A DNA stretch of 64,000 nt. Origin: Gammaproteobacteria bacterium. Lineage in GTDB: Bacteria; Pseudomonadota; Gammaproteobacteria; Burkholderiales; Rhodocyclaceae. The position numbers and the translations under genes are program-made. The stretch covers positions 1 to 64,000 of the forward strand of contig JARFTZ010000039.1 of assembly GCA_029289235.1 (NCBI GenBank), given 5' to 3'. Under the pieces are notes generated by a model. That model searched no databases. It was not told the DNA's origin and was given only the letters and a program-made list of their open reading frames with translations. Every line of letters starts with the position of its first letter. The first letter of the stretch is position 1. Below are positions 22,902 through 32,693 of this stretch, piece by piece.

Positions 22902-25900
22902 ATGGCCAGATTCTTCATCTTCCGCCCGGTCTTCGCGATCGTCACCGCGATCGTCCTGACGCTGGCCGGCATCATCGCCGGAATCAACCTGCCGATCGCG
23001 CAGTATCCGCAGATCACCCTGCCGACCATCCGCGTCAGTGCCGTCTATCCCGGCGCCAGCGCGGAAGTCGTCGAGCAGGCCGTCGCCCAGCCGATCGAGG
23101 AGCAGGTCAACGGCGTCGAGGGCATGCTGTACATGACCTCGAGTTCGTCCGGCAACGGCGGCTACAACCTCGACGTCACCTTCGGTCTGGAAGACAACGC
23201 CGACATCGCCGCCGTGCAGGTGCAGAACCGGGCCTCGCAGGCCAACGCCCGCCTGCCGTCGGAGGCGATCAGCGCCGGCATCACCACCAAGAAGCAGACG
23301 CCCGACGTGCTGATGTACCTGGCGCTCGTCTCGCCCAAGGGCACCTACGACGAACTGTTCCTGGCCAACTACGCGACGATCAACGTGGTCGAAGCGCTCA
23401 AGCGGATCAAGGGCGTCGGCAACGTCAGCCTGTTCGGCGCGGAGTTCGGCATGCGCCTGTGGCTGCGGCCCGACCGCATGGCCAGCCTGGGCGTGACGCC
23501 GACCGACATCTACCGCGCCATCCAGGAACAGAACGCGCAGGCGCCGGCCGGGCAGGTCGGGCAGATGCCGGCGCCGAAGACGCAGCAGTTCCAGTACGGC
23601 GTCGAGGTGCGCGGACGTTTGTCGGAGGTCAGCGAGTTCGAGGAGGTGATCATCCGCGCGCAGAAAGACGGCTCGTTCATTCGTGTGCGCGACGTGGCGC
23701 GCGTCGAGCTGGGCGCCAAGGATTATGTCTTCCAGTCGCGGCTCAACGGCCAGCCGGCAGCGGCTTTCTCGATCAACCTGACGCCGGACGCCAGCGCGCT
23801 GGAAACGGCGGCGCTGATCAACGCCGAGCTGAAATCGCTGTCGGCATCATTCCCGACTGACCTGACCTACGACGTGGTGCTCGACAACACGGTCTTCGTC
23901 CAGGCCTCGCTGACGGAAGTCGTCCACACCTTCTTCGAGGCGCTGGCGCTGGTGCTGATCGTCGTCTTCCTCTTCCTGCAGAACTGGCGGGCGACACTGA
24001 TTCCGATGCTCGCCGTGCCGGTGTCGCTGGTTGGCACCTTCGCCGCCTTCACCCTGCTGGGCTTCACGATCAACACGCTGACGCTGTTCGGCATGGTGCT
24101 GGCCATCGGCATCGTTGTTGACGACGCCATCGTCGTCGTCGAGGCGGTCGAGCATCACATGGAACACAGCCACCTGAACGCGCGCGATGCGACGATTCGC
24201 GCGATGGAAGAAGTATCCGGCCCGGTCGTCGCCATGACGCTGATCCTCGCCGCCGTGTTTGTGCCGGTCGCCTTTCTCGGCGGCATCTCCGGCGTCATGT
24301 ACAAGCAGTTCGCCATCACCGTGGCGACGTCGACGGCGCTCTCCGGCTTCGTCGCCTTGTCGCTGACCCCGGCGCTGTGCGCACTGATCCTGAAACCCCG
24401 CGAAGCCGGCCGGGGTGGATGGGTCCGGCGCTTCTTCGATGCCTTCAACCGCGTGTTCGAGCGACTGACGGCAGGCTACGGCCGCAGAGTCCAGGCGATG
24501 ATCCGCCGCACGCTGCTCTCGCTGATGCTGCTCGGCATCCTCATCCTGGCCGCCTTCGGCCTGATGAACAATGTGCCGGGCGGCTTCGTGCCGGCCGAGG
24601 ATCAGGGCTATTTCCTCGGCAGCGTGCAGCTGCCGGCCGCCGCGTCGCTCAACCGCACGGCAGAACTGTCGGCGAAGGTCGATGACATCCTGAAGAGCTA
24701 TCCGGCCGTGGAGAAACGGTTGATCATCAACGGCTACAACATTCTCAACGGCGCGCCGCAGTCCGACAGCGCCCTGTTCGTGACGACACTGAAGCCGTGG
24801 CAGGAACGAACGGCAGACGCCGATTCGCTGCGCTCCATCCTCCTGGGCACCTACCAGCAGGCGGCGAAGCTGCCGGGGGCCGTGGTCATGGCCTTCAATC
24901 CGCCGCCGATTCCCGGCCTGGGCTCGACCGGCGGCTTCTCGTTCAAGCTGCAGGCACGCGCCGGCGGCACGCCGCAGGAACTGGCCAAGGTGGCCGACGA
25001 CTTCATGGCCGAGGCACGCAAACGACCGGAGATCGGTAGCATCTACTCGAAGTTCAATCCACGCACACCGGCGTTCCGGCTGGAAGTCGACCGCGAGAAG
25101 GCCAAGAAGATGGGCGTGCCGATCTCCGACATCACCAACGCGCTGCAGACCTTCCTCGGCGGACTCAACGTCAACGATTTCAGCCGCTTCGGGCGCAGCT
25201 ACAAGGTCACCATGCAGGCCGAGCCCGAGTACCGCAGCGACATCCAGCAGGTCGGCCTGATCCACGTGCGCAACGGCGACAACCAGATGATCCCGCTGTC
25301 GACGCTGGTGACGCCGGTATCCACGAGCGCGCCGACCGTGCTCGAGCGCTACAACCTGTATCGCACGGCCGAACTCGGCGGCAATCCCGGCGCCGGTTTC
25401 AGCTCGGGTGACGCCATCGCGGCGATGGAGCAGGTGGCGGCGACGGCCCTGCCGCCGGGCTACGGCTTCGAGTGGTCGGGCATCAGCCGGCAGGAGAAGG
25501 AATCCGCCGGCAAGGCACCGGTCGTTTTCGGTCTGGCGATCGTTTTCGTTTTCCTCTTTCTCGCCGCGCTGTACGAGAGCTGGGCGGTGCCGTTCGCCGT
25601 GCTTCTGGCGGTGCCGCTCGGCGTGTTCGGCGCCATGCTCGGCCTCTGGCTGACCGGGCTGAACAATAACATCTACGCGCAGATCGGGCTGGTGCTGCTG
25701 ATCGGACTGGCGGCGAAAAACGCGATCCTGATCGTCGAGTTCGCCAAGATGAAGCTCGAACAGGGCGAAGACGCCGTTTCCGCGGCGGTGGGCGCGGCCA
25801 AGCTGCGCCTGCGCCCGATCATCATGACCTCGTTCGCCTTCATCCTCGGCGTTGTGCCGCTGATCATCGCCTCGGGGGCTGGCGCCGCCGCGCGTGTCTC

Positions 25901-26042
25901 GATGGGCATCACGGTATTCGGCGGCATGCTGGCGGCGACGCTGCTGGCGATCTTCATGGTGCCGGTGCTGTTCGTCACCGTCGATCGCGTCGTCAGTCGC
26001 TTCTCGCGAGGGAAGTCGAGCCGGAAGGGGGTTGAAGCATGA
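22902..26042 (+). CDS. RND multidrug efflux permease (AcrB/MexB type, HAE1)
   Basis: Inner-membrane proton-driven pump of 1046 residues, the usual length for HAE1. The N-terminus MARFFIFRPVFA and the first periplasmic text (SAVYPGASAEVVEQ) are typical. The proton-relay residues are present: the Asp-Asp pair in GIVVDDAIVVVE of TM4 and the Lys in AAKNAILIVEFAK of TM10. It overlaps the outer-membrane gene by four bases (ATGA). The substrate range cannot be told from sequence. No TetR or LysR regulator is adjacent. Confidence 0.96.
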   Translation: MARFFIFRPVFAIVTAIVLTLAGIIAGINLPIAQYPQITLPTIRVSAVYPGASAEVVEQAVAQPIEEQVNGVEGMLYMTSSSSGNGGYNLDVTFGLEDNADIAAVQVQNRASQANARLPSEAISAGITTKKQTPDVLMYLALVSPKGTYDELFLANYATINVVEALKRIKGVGNVSLFGAEFGMRLWLRPDRMASLGVTPTDIYRAIQEQNAQAPAGQVGQMPAPKTQQFQYGVEVRGRLSEVSEFEEVIIRAQKDGSFIRVRDVARVELGAKDYVFQSRLNGQPAAAFSINLTPDASALETAALINAELKSLSASFPTDLTYDVVLDNTVFVQASLTEVVHTFFEALALVLIVVFLFLQNWRATLIPMLAVPVSLVGTFAAFTLLGFTINTLTLFGMVLAIGIVVDDAIVVVEAVEHHMEHSHLNARDATIRAMEEVSGPVVAMTLILAAVFVPVAFLGGISGVMYKQFAITVATSTALSGFVALSLTPALCALILKPREAGRGGWVRRFFDAFNRVFERLTAGYGRRVQAMIRRTLLSLMLLGILILAAFGLMNNVPGGFVPAEDQGYFLGSVQLPAAASLNRTAELSAKVDDILKSYPAVEKRLIINGYNILNGAPQSDSALFVTTLKPWQERTADADSLRSILLGTYQQAAKLPGAVVMAFNPPPIPGLGSTGGFSFKLQARAGGTPQELAKVADDFMAEARKRPEIGSIYSKFNPRTPAFRLEVDREKAKKMGVPISDITNALQTFLGGLNVNDFSRFGRSYKVTMQAEPEYRSDIQQVGLIHVRNGDNQMIPLSTLVTPVSTSAPTVLERYNLYRTAELGGNPGAGFSSGDAIAAMEQVAATALPPGYGFEWSGISRQEKESAGKAPVVFGLAIVFVFLFLAALYESWAVPFAVLLAVPLGVFGAMLGLWLTGLNNNIYAQIGLVLLIGLAAKNAILIVEFAKMKLEQGEDAVSAAVGAAKLRLRPIIMTSFAFILGVVPLIIASGAGAAARVSMGITVFGGMLAATLLAIFMVPVLFVTVDRVVSRFSRGKSSRKGVEA

Positions 26043-27439
26043 TCGCGCGCCGTATTGCCATACCGCTGCTCGGCGCGTTGCTGGCCGGTTGTGCCGTCGG
26101 CCCGGACTATCGCCGGCCGGAAGTCGATCTGCCTGGCCGCTTTGCCGGTGTGGCGGACGGAGAAGCGGACGGCAAGACAGATGCGGTCTCGCTGGCCAGC
26201 CATAACTGGCGCGAGGTTTTCACCGATCCGGCGTTGCAGCAACTGATCGACGAGGCGCTGACCGCCGGGCCGGATGCGCTGCTTGCCGCCGCGCGCATCC
26301 GCGAGGCCGAGGCGCTGGCTGGCGTCAGCCGGGCGCCATTCTACCCACAGGCGTCGGTGTCGCTGAACACCTCGCCGACCGTTCGCCAGGCCGGCGACAG
26401 CCAGACCTCCAGCTATCTCGGCGGTGCCGGCATTTCCTGGGAAATCGACCTGTGGGGGCGTTATCGCCGGGCCAGTGAAGCGGCGCGTGCCGATCTGCTG
26501 GCCAGCGAGGAGGCCCGCTACGGCATGCAGGCCTCGCTCGTCGCCGGCGTTGCCCGTTACTACTTCCAGCTGGCGACGCTGCACGACATCTACCGCATCA
26601 CCGAGCGCGGCGCGAACAATCAGGCCGAGGTCCTGCGCCTGGTCCGGCGCCTTTCCGCGGCCGGCATCTCCACCGCGGCCGAGGAGCGCCAGCAGGAAAG
26701 CGCACTGGCGACGACGGAGGCGAGCCTGCCGACACTGCGCCGACAGATCGCCGAAACCGGGAATGCGCTGGCCGTGCTGATCGGGCGCCATCCTGGGGCG
26801 TTGCCGGTGGACACGCCGCCGGTGCTGAACCTGCCCGGCCAGATTCCCGCGGGACTGCCCTCCAGCCTGCTCGAACAGCGGCCGGATATCCGCCAGGCGG
26901 AAGCGCGACTGGTAGCCGCCAACGCGCGTGTCGGCGAAGCCAAGGCGATGTTCTTCCCGAGCCTGTCGCTGACCGCCTTCTTCGGCGGCATCAGCACCAG
27001 TCTCTCGGATGTCATCAAGGGCCGCGCGCCCGACGTCGTTTCGGTCGGCCCGAACCTGCTGCTGCCGCTGTTTGCCGGCGGACAACTCTACTTCAATCTC
27101 GAAGCCGCGCAGGCCCGGCTCGATCAGGCGGTGATCAGCTATCGCAAGACCTTCCTGAACGCGCTTGGCGAAGTGGCGAACGGACTCGTCGCCTACGAGA
27201 CCAGCCACGACCTGATGGCCAAACAGGCCGCCCGCGTCGCTGCGTCACGCGAAGCCATGCGCCTGGCCGAACTGCGCTTCCGCGCCGGGACGGCCAACTT
27301 CATCGAAGTGCTCGACGCGCAGCGCCAGTTGCTGGCCGCCGAGACGGAGGAGGCGCAGGCGCTGCTGGAGCGGCGTCTGGCGCTGGTGAATATTTATCTT
27401 GCGTTGGGGGGCGGGTGGCAAGCTGCGCTGCGCTATTGA
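26039..27439 (+). CDS. Outer-membrane efflux lipoprotein (OprM/NodT family)
   Basis: TolC-like channel of 466 residues completing the tripartite pump. A lipoprotein signal (GALLAGCAVGPDYRRP) gives the usual NodT-family N-terminus. Two repeated outer-membrane-efflux domains can be seen, the second beginning near LLEQRPDIRQAEA. ATG 26039 overlaps the pump stop. The stop codon lies within copy B of the 138-bp repeat, so the last one or two codons may have been set by repeat insertion; the final residues WQAALRY look normal. Confidence 0.95.
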   Translation: MIARRIAIPLLGALLAGCAVGPDYRRPEVDLPGRFAGVADGEADGKTDAVSLASHNWREVFTDPALQQLIDEALTAGPDALLAAARIREAEALAGVSRAPFYPQASVSLNTSPTVRQAGDSQTSSYLGGAGISWEIDLWGRYRRASEAARADLLASEEARYGMQASLVAGVARYYFQLATLHDIYRITERGANNQAEVLRLVRRLSAAGISTAAEERQQESALATTEASLPTLRRQIAETGNALAVLIGRHPGALPVDTPPVLNLPGQIPAGLPSSLLEQRPDIRQAEARLVAANARVGEAKAMFFPSLSLTAFFGGISTSLSDVIKGRAPDVVSVGPNLLLPLFAGGQLYFNLEAAQARLDQAVISYRKTFLNALGEVANGLVAYETSHDLMAKQAARVAASREAMRLAELRFRAGTANFIEVLDAQRQLLAAETEEAQALLERRLALVNIYLALGGGWQAALRY

Positions 27440-27571
27440 TTCGGCAAGGTAATGTTTGAATTCGTCACCCCGGCGAAGGCCGGGGTCCAGCCGGCGGTTG
27501 CTCTCCGATACTGGATACCGGCCTGCGCCGGTATGACGAAGTCTTTATGCTTCATTGTGCCGAAGCAATAA
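27434..27571 (-). repeat. 138-bp dispersed repeat, copy B (inverted partner at 5715-5852)
   Basis: Reverse complement of 5715-5852 with three mismatches in 138. The palindromic core arms are 27463-27491 and 27511-27538. The repeat includes the stop codon of the outer-membrane efflux gene and ends four bases before the nasT stop, so it fills the entire gap between these convergent genes and could act as a two-way terminator. Confidence 0.93.
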
Positions 27572-27574
27572 GAG

Positions 27575-28150
27575 CTATAAAAGCACGTCCGCCATGTCGA
27601 CCAGGTTCCCCGCGACCTTGGCCAGCGGTTGCGAGCGTTCCATGGCCAGTTTCCTGAGCGTTGCGTAGGCGGTTTCCTCGTCGATGCTGCGTGTTTTCAT
27701 CAGGATGCCCTTGGCTTTCTCGATGATTTTCCGTTCGCTGAGCTTGCGGCTGGTCTCCGCCAGTTCCTGGCGCAAGGCCTGGTGTTCCTCGAAGTGGGCG
27801 ATGGCGACGTCGACGACCGGCTTCAGGCGGTCGATGTCGAAGCCGTCGACGACATAGGCCGCGACACCGGAGCGGATGGCCGAGCGGATGGTGGTCTGGT
27901 CGCTGTCCTGCGAGAACATGATCACCGGGCGCGGCATGTCCCGGTTCATCACCGCCAGGTGCTCGAGCGTGTCGCGCGACGGCGATTCGGTCTCGATCAG
28001 GATGATGTCGGGCCGGATTTCCTGGATGCGTTCGGCGAGCTCCAGTGACGACGGCAACACCGCGGCGACCTGATGCCCGGCCTGGATCAGCCCGGTGCAG
28101 ATCTCCACGGCCCGTTGTTGCGATTCATCGATGACCAGTACGCTTGCCAT
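27575..28150 (-). CDS. nasT: ANTAR-domain antitermination regulator (NasT type)
   Basis: Protein of 191 residues with an N-terminal receiver-like domain and a C-terminal ANTAR RNA-binding domain (from about residue 125; RKIIEKAKGILMKTR is the hallmark stretch). Order and text match NasT, which lets polymerase pass the leader terminator of nas genes when nitrate or nitrite is present. The residue that would accept phosphate appears to be Glu (LIETESPSRD) rather than Asp, so control by phosphorylation is doubtful; NasT proteins are usually controlled by the NasS sensor, which is not seen here. ATG 28150 begins MASVLVIDES; a frame running to 28474 is not expected. Confidence 0.9.
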   Translation of the reverse strand: MASVLVIDESQQRAVEICTGLIQAGHQVAAVLPSSLELAERIQEIRPDIILIETESPSRDTLEHLAVMNRDMPRPVIMFSQDSDQTTIRSAIRSGVAAYVVDGFDIDRLKPVVDVAIAHFEEHQALRQELAETSRKLSERKIIEKAKGILMKTRSIDEETAYATLRKLAMERSQPLAKVAGNLVDMADVLL

Positions 28151-28325
28151 GCTGTTCCAGTGCAATGTTGCAATTTCCGCTGCTGGCGTTGCCTTGGGCC
28201 AGCCGAGGGGGCCTCGAATGGACAGCGTTCTCTCCGGGTTCGTTCCTTGTTCCGTGGCCCCGGGTTGTTCGTGCGTTAATGCGCGTAAAATTCCACGGTC
28301 TTCCCCGGTCTTTTGTGAGGCTCCC

Positions 28326-28829
28326 ATGAAATCACTGAAATCTTCGCTCGTTGCCCTTGTCGTGGCCGTCTGTCTGGCGCCCGCCGCCGTTCTTGCCGAG
28401 AAGGGCGGCAAGCATGAAAAGGAGAAGGGGCCCGGCAACAAAGGGCGTCCGGAGCGTGTCGAGTCGCGGAACAACGGGCGCTCCCCCGCGCCGGCGCAAA
28501 ATGACCGGATGAGTGTCGAGTTCCGCTTCGGCGAGCAGGAGCGGTACGTCGTGCGGGACTATTATGGCGCCCAGGCACGGGGCGGGAAATGTCCGCCCGG
28601 GCTGGCCAAGAAGGGGAACGGCTGCATGCCGCCGGGTCAGGCGAAAAAATGGGCGATGGGACGGCCCCTGCCGCGCGATCTCGTCTATCACGACCTGCCG
28701 TACGACCTGATGGTCCGCTTGCCGGCGCCTCCCGCCGGGCATCGTTATGTACAGGTGGCCGGCGATGTGCTGCTGATCGCCGTCGGCACCTCGATGGTTG
28801 TCGACGCGATTCAGGACATCCTGCGCTAA
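28326..28829 (+). CDS. RcnB-like secreted protein
   Basis: Protein of 167 residues with a signal peptide ending near AVLAEKG. A basic, low-complexity stretch follows (KHEKEKGPGNKG), then KCPPGLAKKGNGCMPPGQ, and a C-terminal RcnB-like region (LPYDLMVRLPAPPAGHRYV, then DVLLIAVGT). RcnB itself is a periplasmic protein linked to nickel and cobalt export, but the wider family is poorly defined. GAGG stands upstream of ATG 28326. It diverges from nasT with 175 bases between. Confidence 0.75.
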   Translation: MKSLKSSLVALVVAVCLAPAAVLAEKGGKHEKEKGPGNKGRPERVESRNNGRSPAPAQNDRMSVEFRFGEQERYVVRDYYGAQARGGKCPPGLAKKGNGCMPPGQAKKWAMGRPLPRDLVYHDLPYDLMVRLPAPPAGHRYVQVAGDVLLIAVGTSMVVDAIQDILR

Positions 28830-28945
28830 GGCGTTCGATCTGACGGATTGACGGATGGCAGCCCGTCGCGCGGGCGTGTCATCCGTCGAGGGCGTTCATG
28901 CGTTAGGAGGTTTTTCGCCCTCCCTCCAGCTGGTTTCGTTTCCCT

Positions 28946-29812
28946 GTGAATATCAAGAATCTCTCCGGTCTTCTCCTGTTTCCCCTGGCGTTGCTGATCT
29001 TCGCCATTTCCGATGCCACCGCGAAGTACATGTCCGCCTACTTCGCCGTCCCGTTGCTGGTCTGGGTGCGTTACGTGACGCAACTGGTGTTCATGCTGGC
29101 GACCGTGGCGCCGGGCATGGGGCGGGAGATCGTGGTGACGTCGCGGCCGGGGATGATGATCCTGCGCGGCTGCATGCAGGTGGCCAGCACGATGCTTGGG
29201 CTGTTGGCCTTCCGTACCCTGCCGCTGGCCGAGACGACCGCCCTGGTGTTCATCACGCCCCTGCTGGTGGCGCTGCTGGCCGGGCCGATGCTCGGCGAGA
29301 AGATTCACCTGCGCAGCTGGCTGGCGACGGTGGCGGGATTGGCCGGGGTGTTGCTGATTGCCCGCCCGAGCGGCTACATGGATGGCGTCGGGGTGATCTA
29401 CGCGCTCGGTGCGGCGCTGTGCTATTCGCTGTATCAGATCCTGACACGGAAGCTGGCGGCCAGCGAGCCGCCGATGCGCCAGCTGTTTTACCTCGCGCTG
29501 GTCGGGACGTTCATCATGTCGCTGTTCCTGCCGTTGTTCTGGACCGACACCGTGCCGACGCTGAAACAGGCGGTGCTGATCCTTTCGCTCGGGCTGTACG
29601 GCGGCGCCGGGCATTTCCTGTTGATCCGCGCTTTCCACGAATCGCCGGCGTCCCGCCTGGCGCCGATGCTGTACCTCCAGATCGTCTGGGCGATGCTGCT
29701 CGGCTGGATGGTTTTCGGCCACTTCCCCGACCGGATGTCCATCATCGGGATGGCGATCATCGGCATGGCCGGCTTGAGCCTCGTTTTCGGGAATCGTCCG
29801 GCCCGCGCCTGA
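28946..29812 (+). CDS. EamA/DMT-family transporter
   Basis: Protein of 288 residues with about ten membrane segments in two EamA halves. Typical family text is seen in the first half (VRYVTQLVFM, LRGCMQVASTMLGLLAF, PLAETTALVFITPLLVALLAG). The start is GTG 28946. Members export or import small metabolites such as amino acids or nucleotides; the substrate is unknown. It is followed by a two-way terminator and is convergent with cydX. Confidence 0.88.
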   Translation: MNIKNLSGLLLFPLALLIFAISDATAKYMSAYFAVPLLVWVRYVTQLVFMLATVAPGMGREIVVTSRPGMMILRGCMQVASTMLGLLAFRTLPLAETTALVFITPLLVALLAGPMLGEKIHLRSWLATVAGLAGVLLIARPSGYMDGVGVIYALGAALCYSLYQILTRKLAASEPPMRQLFYLALVGTFIMSLFLPLFWTDTVPTLKQAVLILSLGLYGGAGHFLLIRAFHESPASRLAPMLYLQIVWAMLLGWMVFGHFPDRMSIIGMAIIGMAGLSLVFGNRPARA

Positions 29813-29833
29813 TTTTCCCTCCTCCTGAAAAAC

Positions 29834-29863
29834 AAACAGCCGCAGAGCGATCTGCGGCTGTTT
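29834..29863. terminator. Two-way terminator between the EamA transporter and cydX
   Basis: A 12-base inverted repeat (AAACAGCCGCAG / CTGCGGCTGTTT) with a six-base loop. A and T runs flank it, so it can stop transcription from both sides of this convergent pair. Confidence 0.8.
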
Positions 29864-29884
29864 CGTTACGGGGAGGTGTTTCTG

Positions 29885-29986
29885 CTACTTCTCGTTCGCG
29901 TCGTCCTGCGCCTCCAGCCAGAGGGCGTTGACGATGGCCAGCAGGACGGCGAAGCCGAGGCCGAGAATCCAGGTGAAATACCACAT
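29885..29986 (-). CDS. cydX: Cytochrome bd small subunit CydX
   Basis: A 33-residue single-span membrane protein starting MWYFTWILGLGFAV and ending with an acidic tail (AQDDANEK). CydX stabilises the CydAB hemes in other bacteria. It lies 22 bases after cydB on the same strand, in its usual position. It is easily missed because of its size. Confidence 0.93.
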   Translation of the reverse strand: MWYFTWILGLGFAVLLAIVNALWLEAQDDANEK

Positions 29987-30008
29987 GGTCGTTGTTCCTT
30001 TCCGTTGA

Positions 30009-31145
30009 TCAGTAGACGGTCTTGTCGTTCTTGACGATGAAGTCGCGGGTGACCTTGCCGGACATCACGCGGTAGGCCCAGCCGGTGTAGGCGACGACGA
30101 GCGGCGTGAAGATCAATGCCACCCAGAACATCACGTTCAGCGTGAAGTGGCTCGACGTGGCGTCCCAGGCAGTGAGGCTGGCCTTGGGCATTTCCGACGA
30201 GGGCAGGACGAAGGGGAACAGCGCCACGCCGGCGGTCAGGATCACCGAGACGCAGGCCAGCGACGAGCCGACGAAGGCCAGCAGCGTCCAGCCGGCGCGC
30301 ACGCAGGCGATGACCAGCAGTCCGCCGAGGTAGGCCAGCGCCGGGATCAGCCAGAGGATCGGCGTCTTGTCGTAGTTGGCGAACCAGGCGCCCGGCGCGC
30401 GGCTGACTTCCTTCATCAGCGGGTTGATCGACGCGCCGACGTCGGCGATCGAATCGATCACGTAGCCGTCGATGCGCGAGACCCAGAAGCCGGCGAGGGA
30501 GAAGGCGACGAGCAGGATGATCGCGACGAGGCTCGCCGTTTTCTTTGCCCGCGCCTGCAGGTCGCCCTCGGTGCGGTGCGCGAGGAAGGTCGCCCCCTGC
30601 AGCGTGAGCAGCATCAGGCTGGTGATGCCGACGAGCAGGGCGAAGGGGTTGAGCAGCGCCCAGAACGAGCCGGAGTAGAACGAACGCATCGTCTCGTCGA
30701 GGCGGAACGGCACGCCGAGGAACAGGTTGCCGAAGGCCACGCCGAAGACCAGCGCCGGGATCGCGCTGCCGGCGAACAGGCCCCAGTCCCAGGATTGGCG
30801 CCAGGTCGGGCTGGGCAGCTTGGAGCGGTACTCGAAGCCGACCGGGCGGAAGAACAGGGCGAACAGCACCAGCAGCAGCGCCCAGTACAGGCCCGAGAAG
30901 GCGGTGGCATAGACGAATGGCCAGGCGGCGAAGACGGCGCCTCCGGCGGTGATGAACCACACCTGGTTGCCGTCCCAGTGCGGGGCGATGGTGTTGATCA
31001 TCACCCGCCGCTCGGTGTCGTCCTTGCCAAGGAAGTTGAGCAGGATGCCGACGCCCATGTCGTGGCCGTCCATGATGGCGAAGCCGATCAGCAGCACGCC
31101 GACGAGCAGCCACCAGATGAGTTTCAGGGTTTCGTAGTCAAACAT
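30009..31145 (-). CDS. cydB: Cytochrome bd ubiquinol oxidase subunit II CydB
   Basis: Membrane subunit of the high-affinity, non-proton-pumping bd oxidase, 378 residues with eight or nine spans. The family start MFDYETLKLIWW and the conserved FAIMDGHDMGVG and HWDGNQVWFITAGGA stretches are clear. It follows cydA by 12 bases and precedes cydX. CydDC, needed to assemble the enzyme, is not in the window. Confidence 0.96.
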   Translation of the reverse strand: MFDYETLKLIWWLLVGVLLIGFAIMDGHDMGVGILLNFLGKDDTERRVMINTIAPHWDGNQVWFITAGGAVFAAWPFVYATAFSGLYWALLLVLFALFFRPVGFEYRSKLPSPTWRQSWDWGLFAGSAIPALVFGVAFGNLFLGVPFRLDETMRSFYSGSFWALLNPFALLVGITSLMLLTLQGATFLAHRTEGDLQARAKKTASLVAIILLVAFSLAGFWVSRIDGYVIDSIADVGASINPLMKEVSRAPGAWFANYDKTPILWLIPALAYLGGLLVIACVRAGWTLLAFVGSSLACVSVILTAGVALFPFVLPSSEMPKASLTAWDATSSHFTLNVMFWVALIFTPLVVAYTGWAYRVMSGKVTRDFIVKNDKTVY

Positions 31146-31157
31146 TGGTCATCTCCC

Positions 31158-32693
31158 TCAGGCGTGGTTCGGTTGCAGGGCGGCCGGGCCAAGGCGGGCG
31201 TACTTGAACATCAGGTACATTTCCACGATCAGCAGCAGCGTGTAGAAGCCGACGAAGCCGGCGATCGAGCCGAGCAGGTCGCCGGCCGACAGGCTCGACG
31301 CCGAGAGATGGGTCGGCAGCATGCCGAACACCGTCCAGGGCTGGCGACCGTATTCGGCGATGAACCAGCCGCACATGATGGCGATCCACGGCGCCGGGAT
31401 GCTCCACACGAAGAGCTTGAGGAACAGCGGGTGCTTCTTGTGGGTGTTGTAGATCGACAGCCAGATGGCGACGATGAACAGGCCGAGCATCATGAAGCCG
31501 AGACCGACCATGATCCGGAAGCTCCAGAACAGCGGCGCCACTTTCGGCACGGAATCCCTCGCCGCCTGCTCGATCATTTCCGGCGTGGCCTGGCTGACGT
31601 CCGGCGCGTAGGCCTTGACCAGCAGGCCGTAGCCCATGTCGGCCCGGTGCTTCTCGAAAGTGTCCTTGGCGGCGGTGTCGTTCGGGTCCTTGCGCATGAC
31701 GTCCAGCGCCTTCAACGCCTCGATGCCGGAAACGATGCGTTCCTTGTTCTTGGCGCGGATCTCGCGGATGCCCGGCAGCACCTCGGTGGTCGAGCGGGTG
31801 GCGATCAGGCCGAGCATGTACGGCACCTTGATTGCCCAGTCGTTGGCCTGTTTTTCCTCGTTCGGCCAGGCCACGATGTTGAAGCCGGCCGGTGCGGGCT
31901 CGGTTTCCCACATGGCTTCGAGGGCGGCCAGTTTCGACTTCTGCGACTCGGAGACGGCGTAGCCCGACTCGTCGCCGAGCACGATCACCGAAAGGGTGCC
32001 GGCGATGCCGAAGGCGGCGGCGATGCGGAACGAGCGGCGGGCGAACTCGACGTGCTTGTTCTTGAGCAGGTACCAGGCCGAGATGCCGAGCACGAACAGC
32101 GCGCCGGTGACGTAGCCGGCGGCGACGGTATGCACGAACTTGGATTGCGCGACCGGGTTGAGAATGAGTGCCGCGAAGTCGGTCAACTCCATGCGCATCG
32201 TCACCGGGTTGAAGGTCGAGCCGACCGGGTCCTGCATCCAGGCGTTGGCGATCAGGATCAGGATCGCCGAGAGGTTGGAGCCCAGCGCCAGCAGCGTGGT
32301 GACGGCGAGGTGGCCGCGCTTGGAAAGGCGGTCCCAGCCGAAGAAGAACAGGCCGAACATCGTCGATTCGAGGAAGAAGGCCATCAGCCCCTCGATCGCC
32401 AGCGGCGCGCCGAAGATGTCGCCGACGTAATGCGAGTAGTAGGCCCAGTTGGTCCCGAACTGGAACTCCATGGTGATGCCGGTGGTGACCCCGAGTGCGA
32501 AGTTGATGCCGAACAGCTTGCCCCAGAACTGCGTCATCTCCTTGTAGATCGGCTTGCCGGTCATGACATACACCGATTCCATGATCACGAGGATCCATGA
32601 CAATCCAAGGGTCAGGGGGACGAAGATGAAGTGGTACATCGCTGTCGCTGCGAACTGCAGCCGCGACAGTTCAACGACCGTCGAGTCGATCAT
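31158..32693 (-). CDS. cydA: Cytochrome bd ubiquinol oxidase subunit I CydA
   Basis: Heme-bearing, quinol-oxidising subunit, 511 residues. His21 in the first span ([12 protein letters not shown]) is the likely heme b595 ligand. The GRQPW signature after the Q-loop ([12 protein letters not shown]) is intact, and the Q-loop is of the long type judging by length. It heads cydABX. The operon should support growth at low oxygen or under stress. The upstream region 32694-33388 must contain its promoter. Confidence 0.97.
   Translation of the reverse strand: MIDSTVVELSRLQFAATAMYHFIFVPLTLGLSWILVIMESVYVMTGKPIYKEMTQFWGKLFGINFALGVTTGITMEFQFGTNWAYYSHYVGDIFGAPLAIEGLMAFFLESTMFGLFFFGWDRLSKRGHLAVTTLLALGSNLSAILILIANAWMQDPVGSTFNPVTMRMELTDFAALILNPVAQSKFVHTVAAGYVTGALFVLGISAWYLLKNKHVEFARRSFRIAAAFGIAGTLSVIVLGDESGYAVSESQKSKLAALEAMWETEPAPAGFNIVAWPNEEKQANDWAIKVPYMLGLIATRSTTEVLPGIREIRAKNKERIVSGIEALKALDVMRKDPNDTAAKDTFEKHRADMGYGLLVKAYAPDVSQATPEMIEQAARDSVPKVAPLFWSFRIMVGLGFMMLGLFIVAIWLSIYNTHKKHPLFLKLFVWSIPAPWIAIMCGWFIAEYGRQPWTVFGMLPTHLSASSLSAGDLLGSIAGFVGFYTLLLIVEMYLMFKYARLGPAALQPNHA

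Noticed and set aside
30147-32600. An 817-codon open frame antisense to cydB and cydA
   Set aside because: It lies wholly over two certain genes, has a composition typical of a GC-rich antisense frame (many Arg, Gly, Glu, His) and no recognisable motif. The same holds for large antisense frames at 46536-48233, 9276-11123, 61050-62171, 35677-37776 and 23847-25265.
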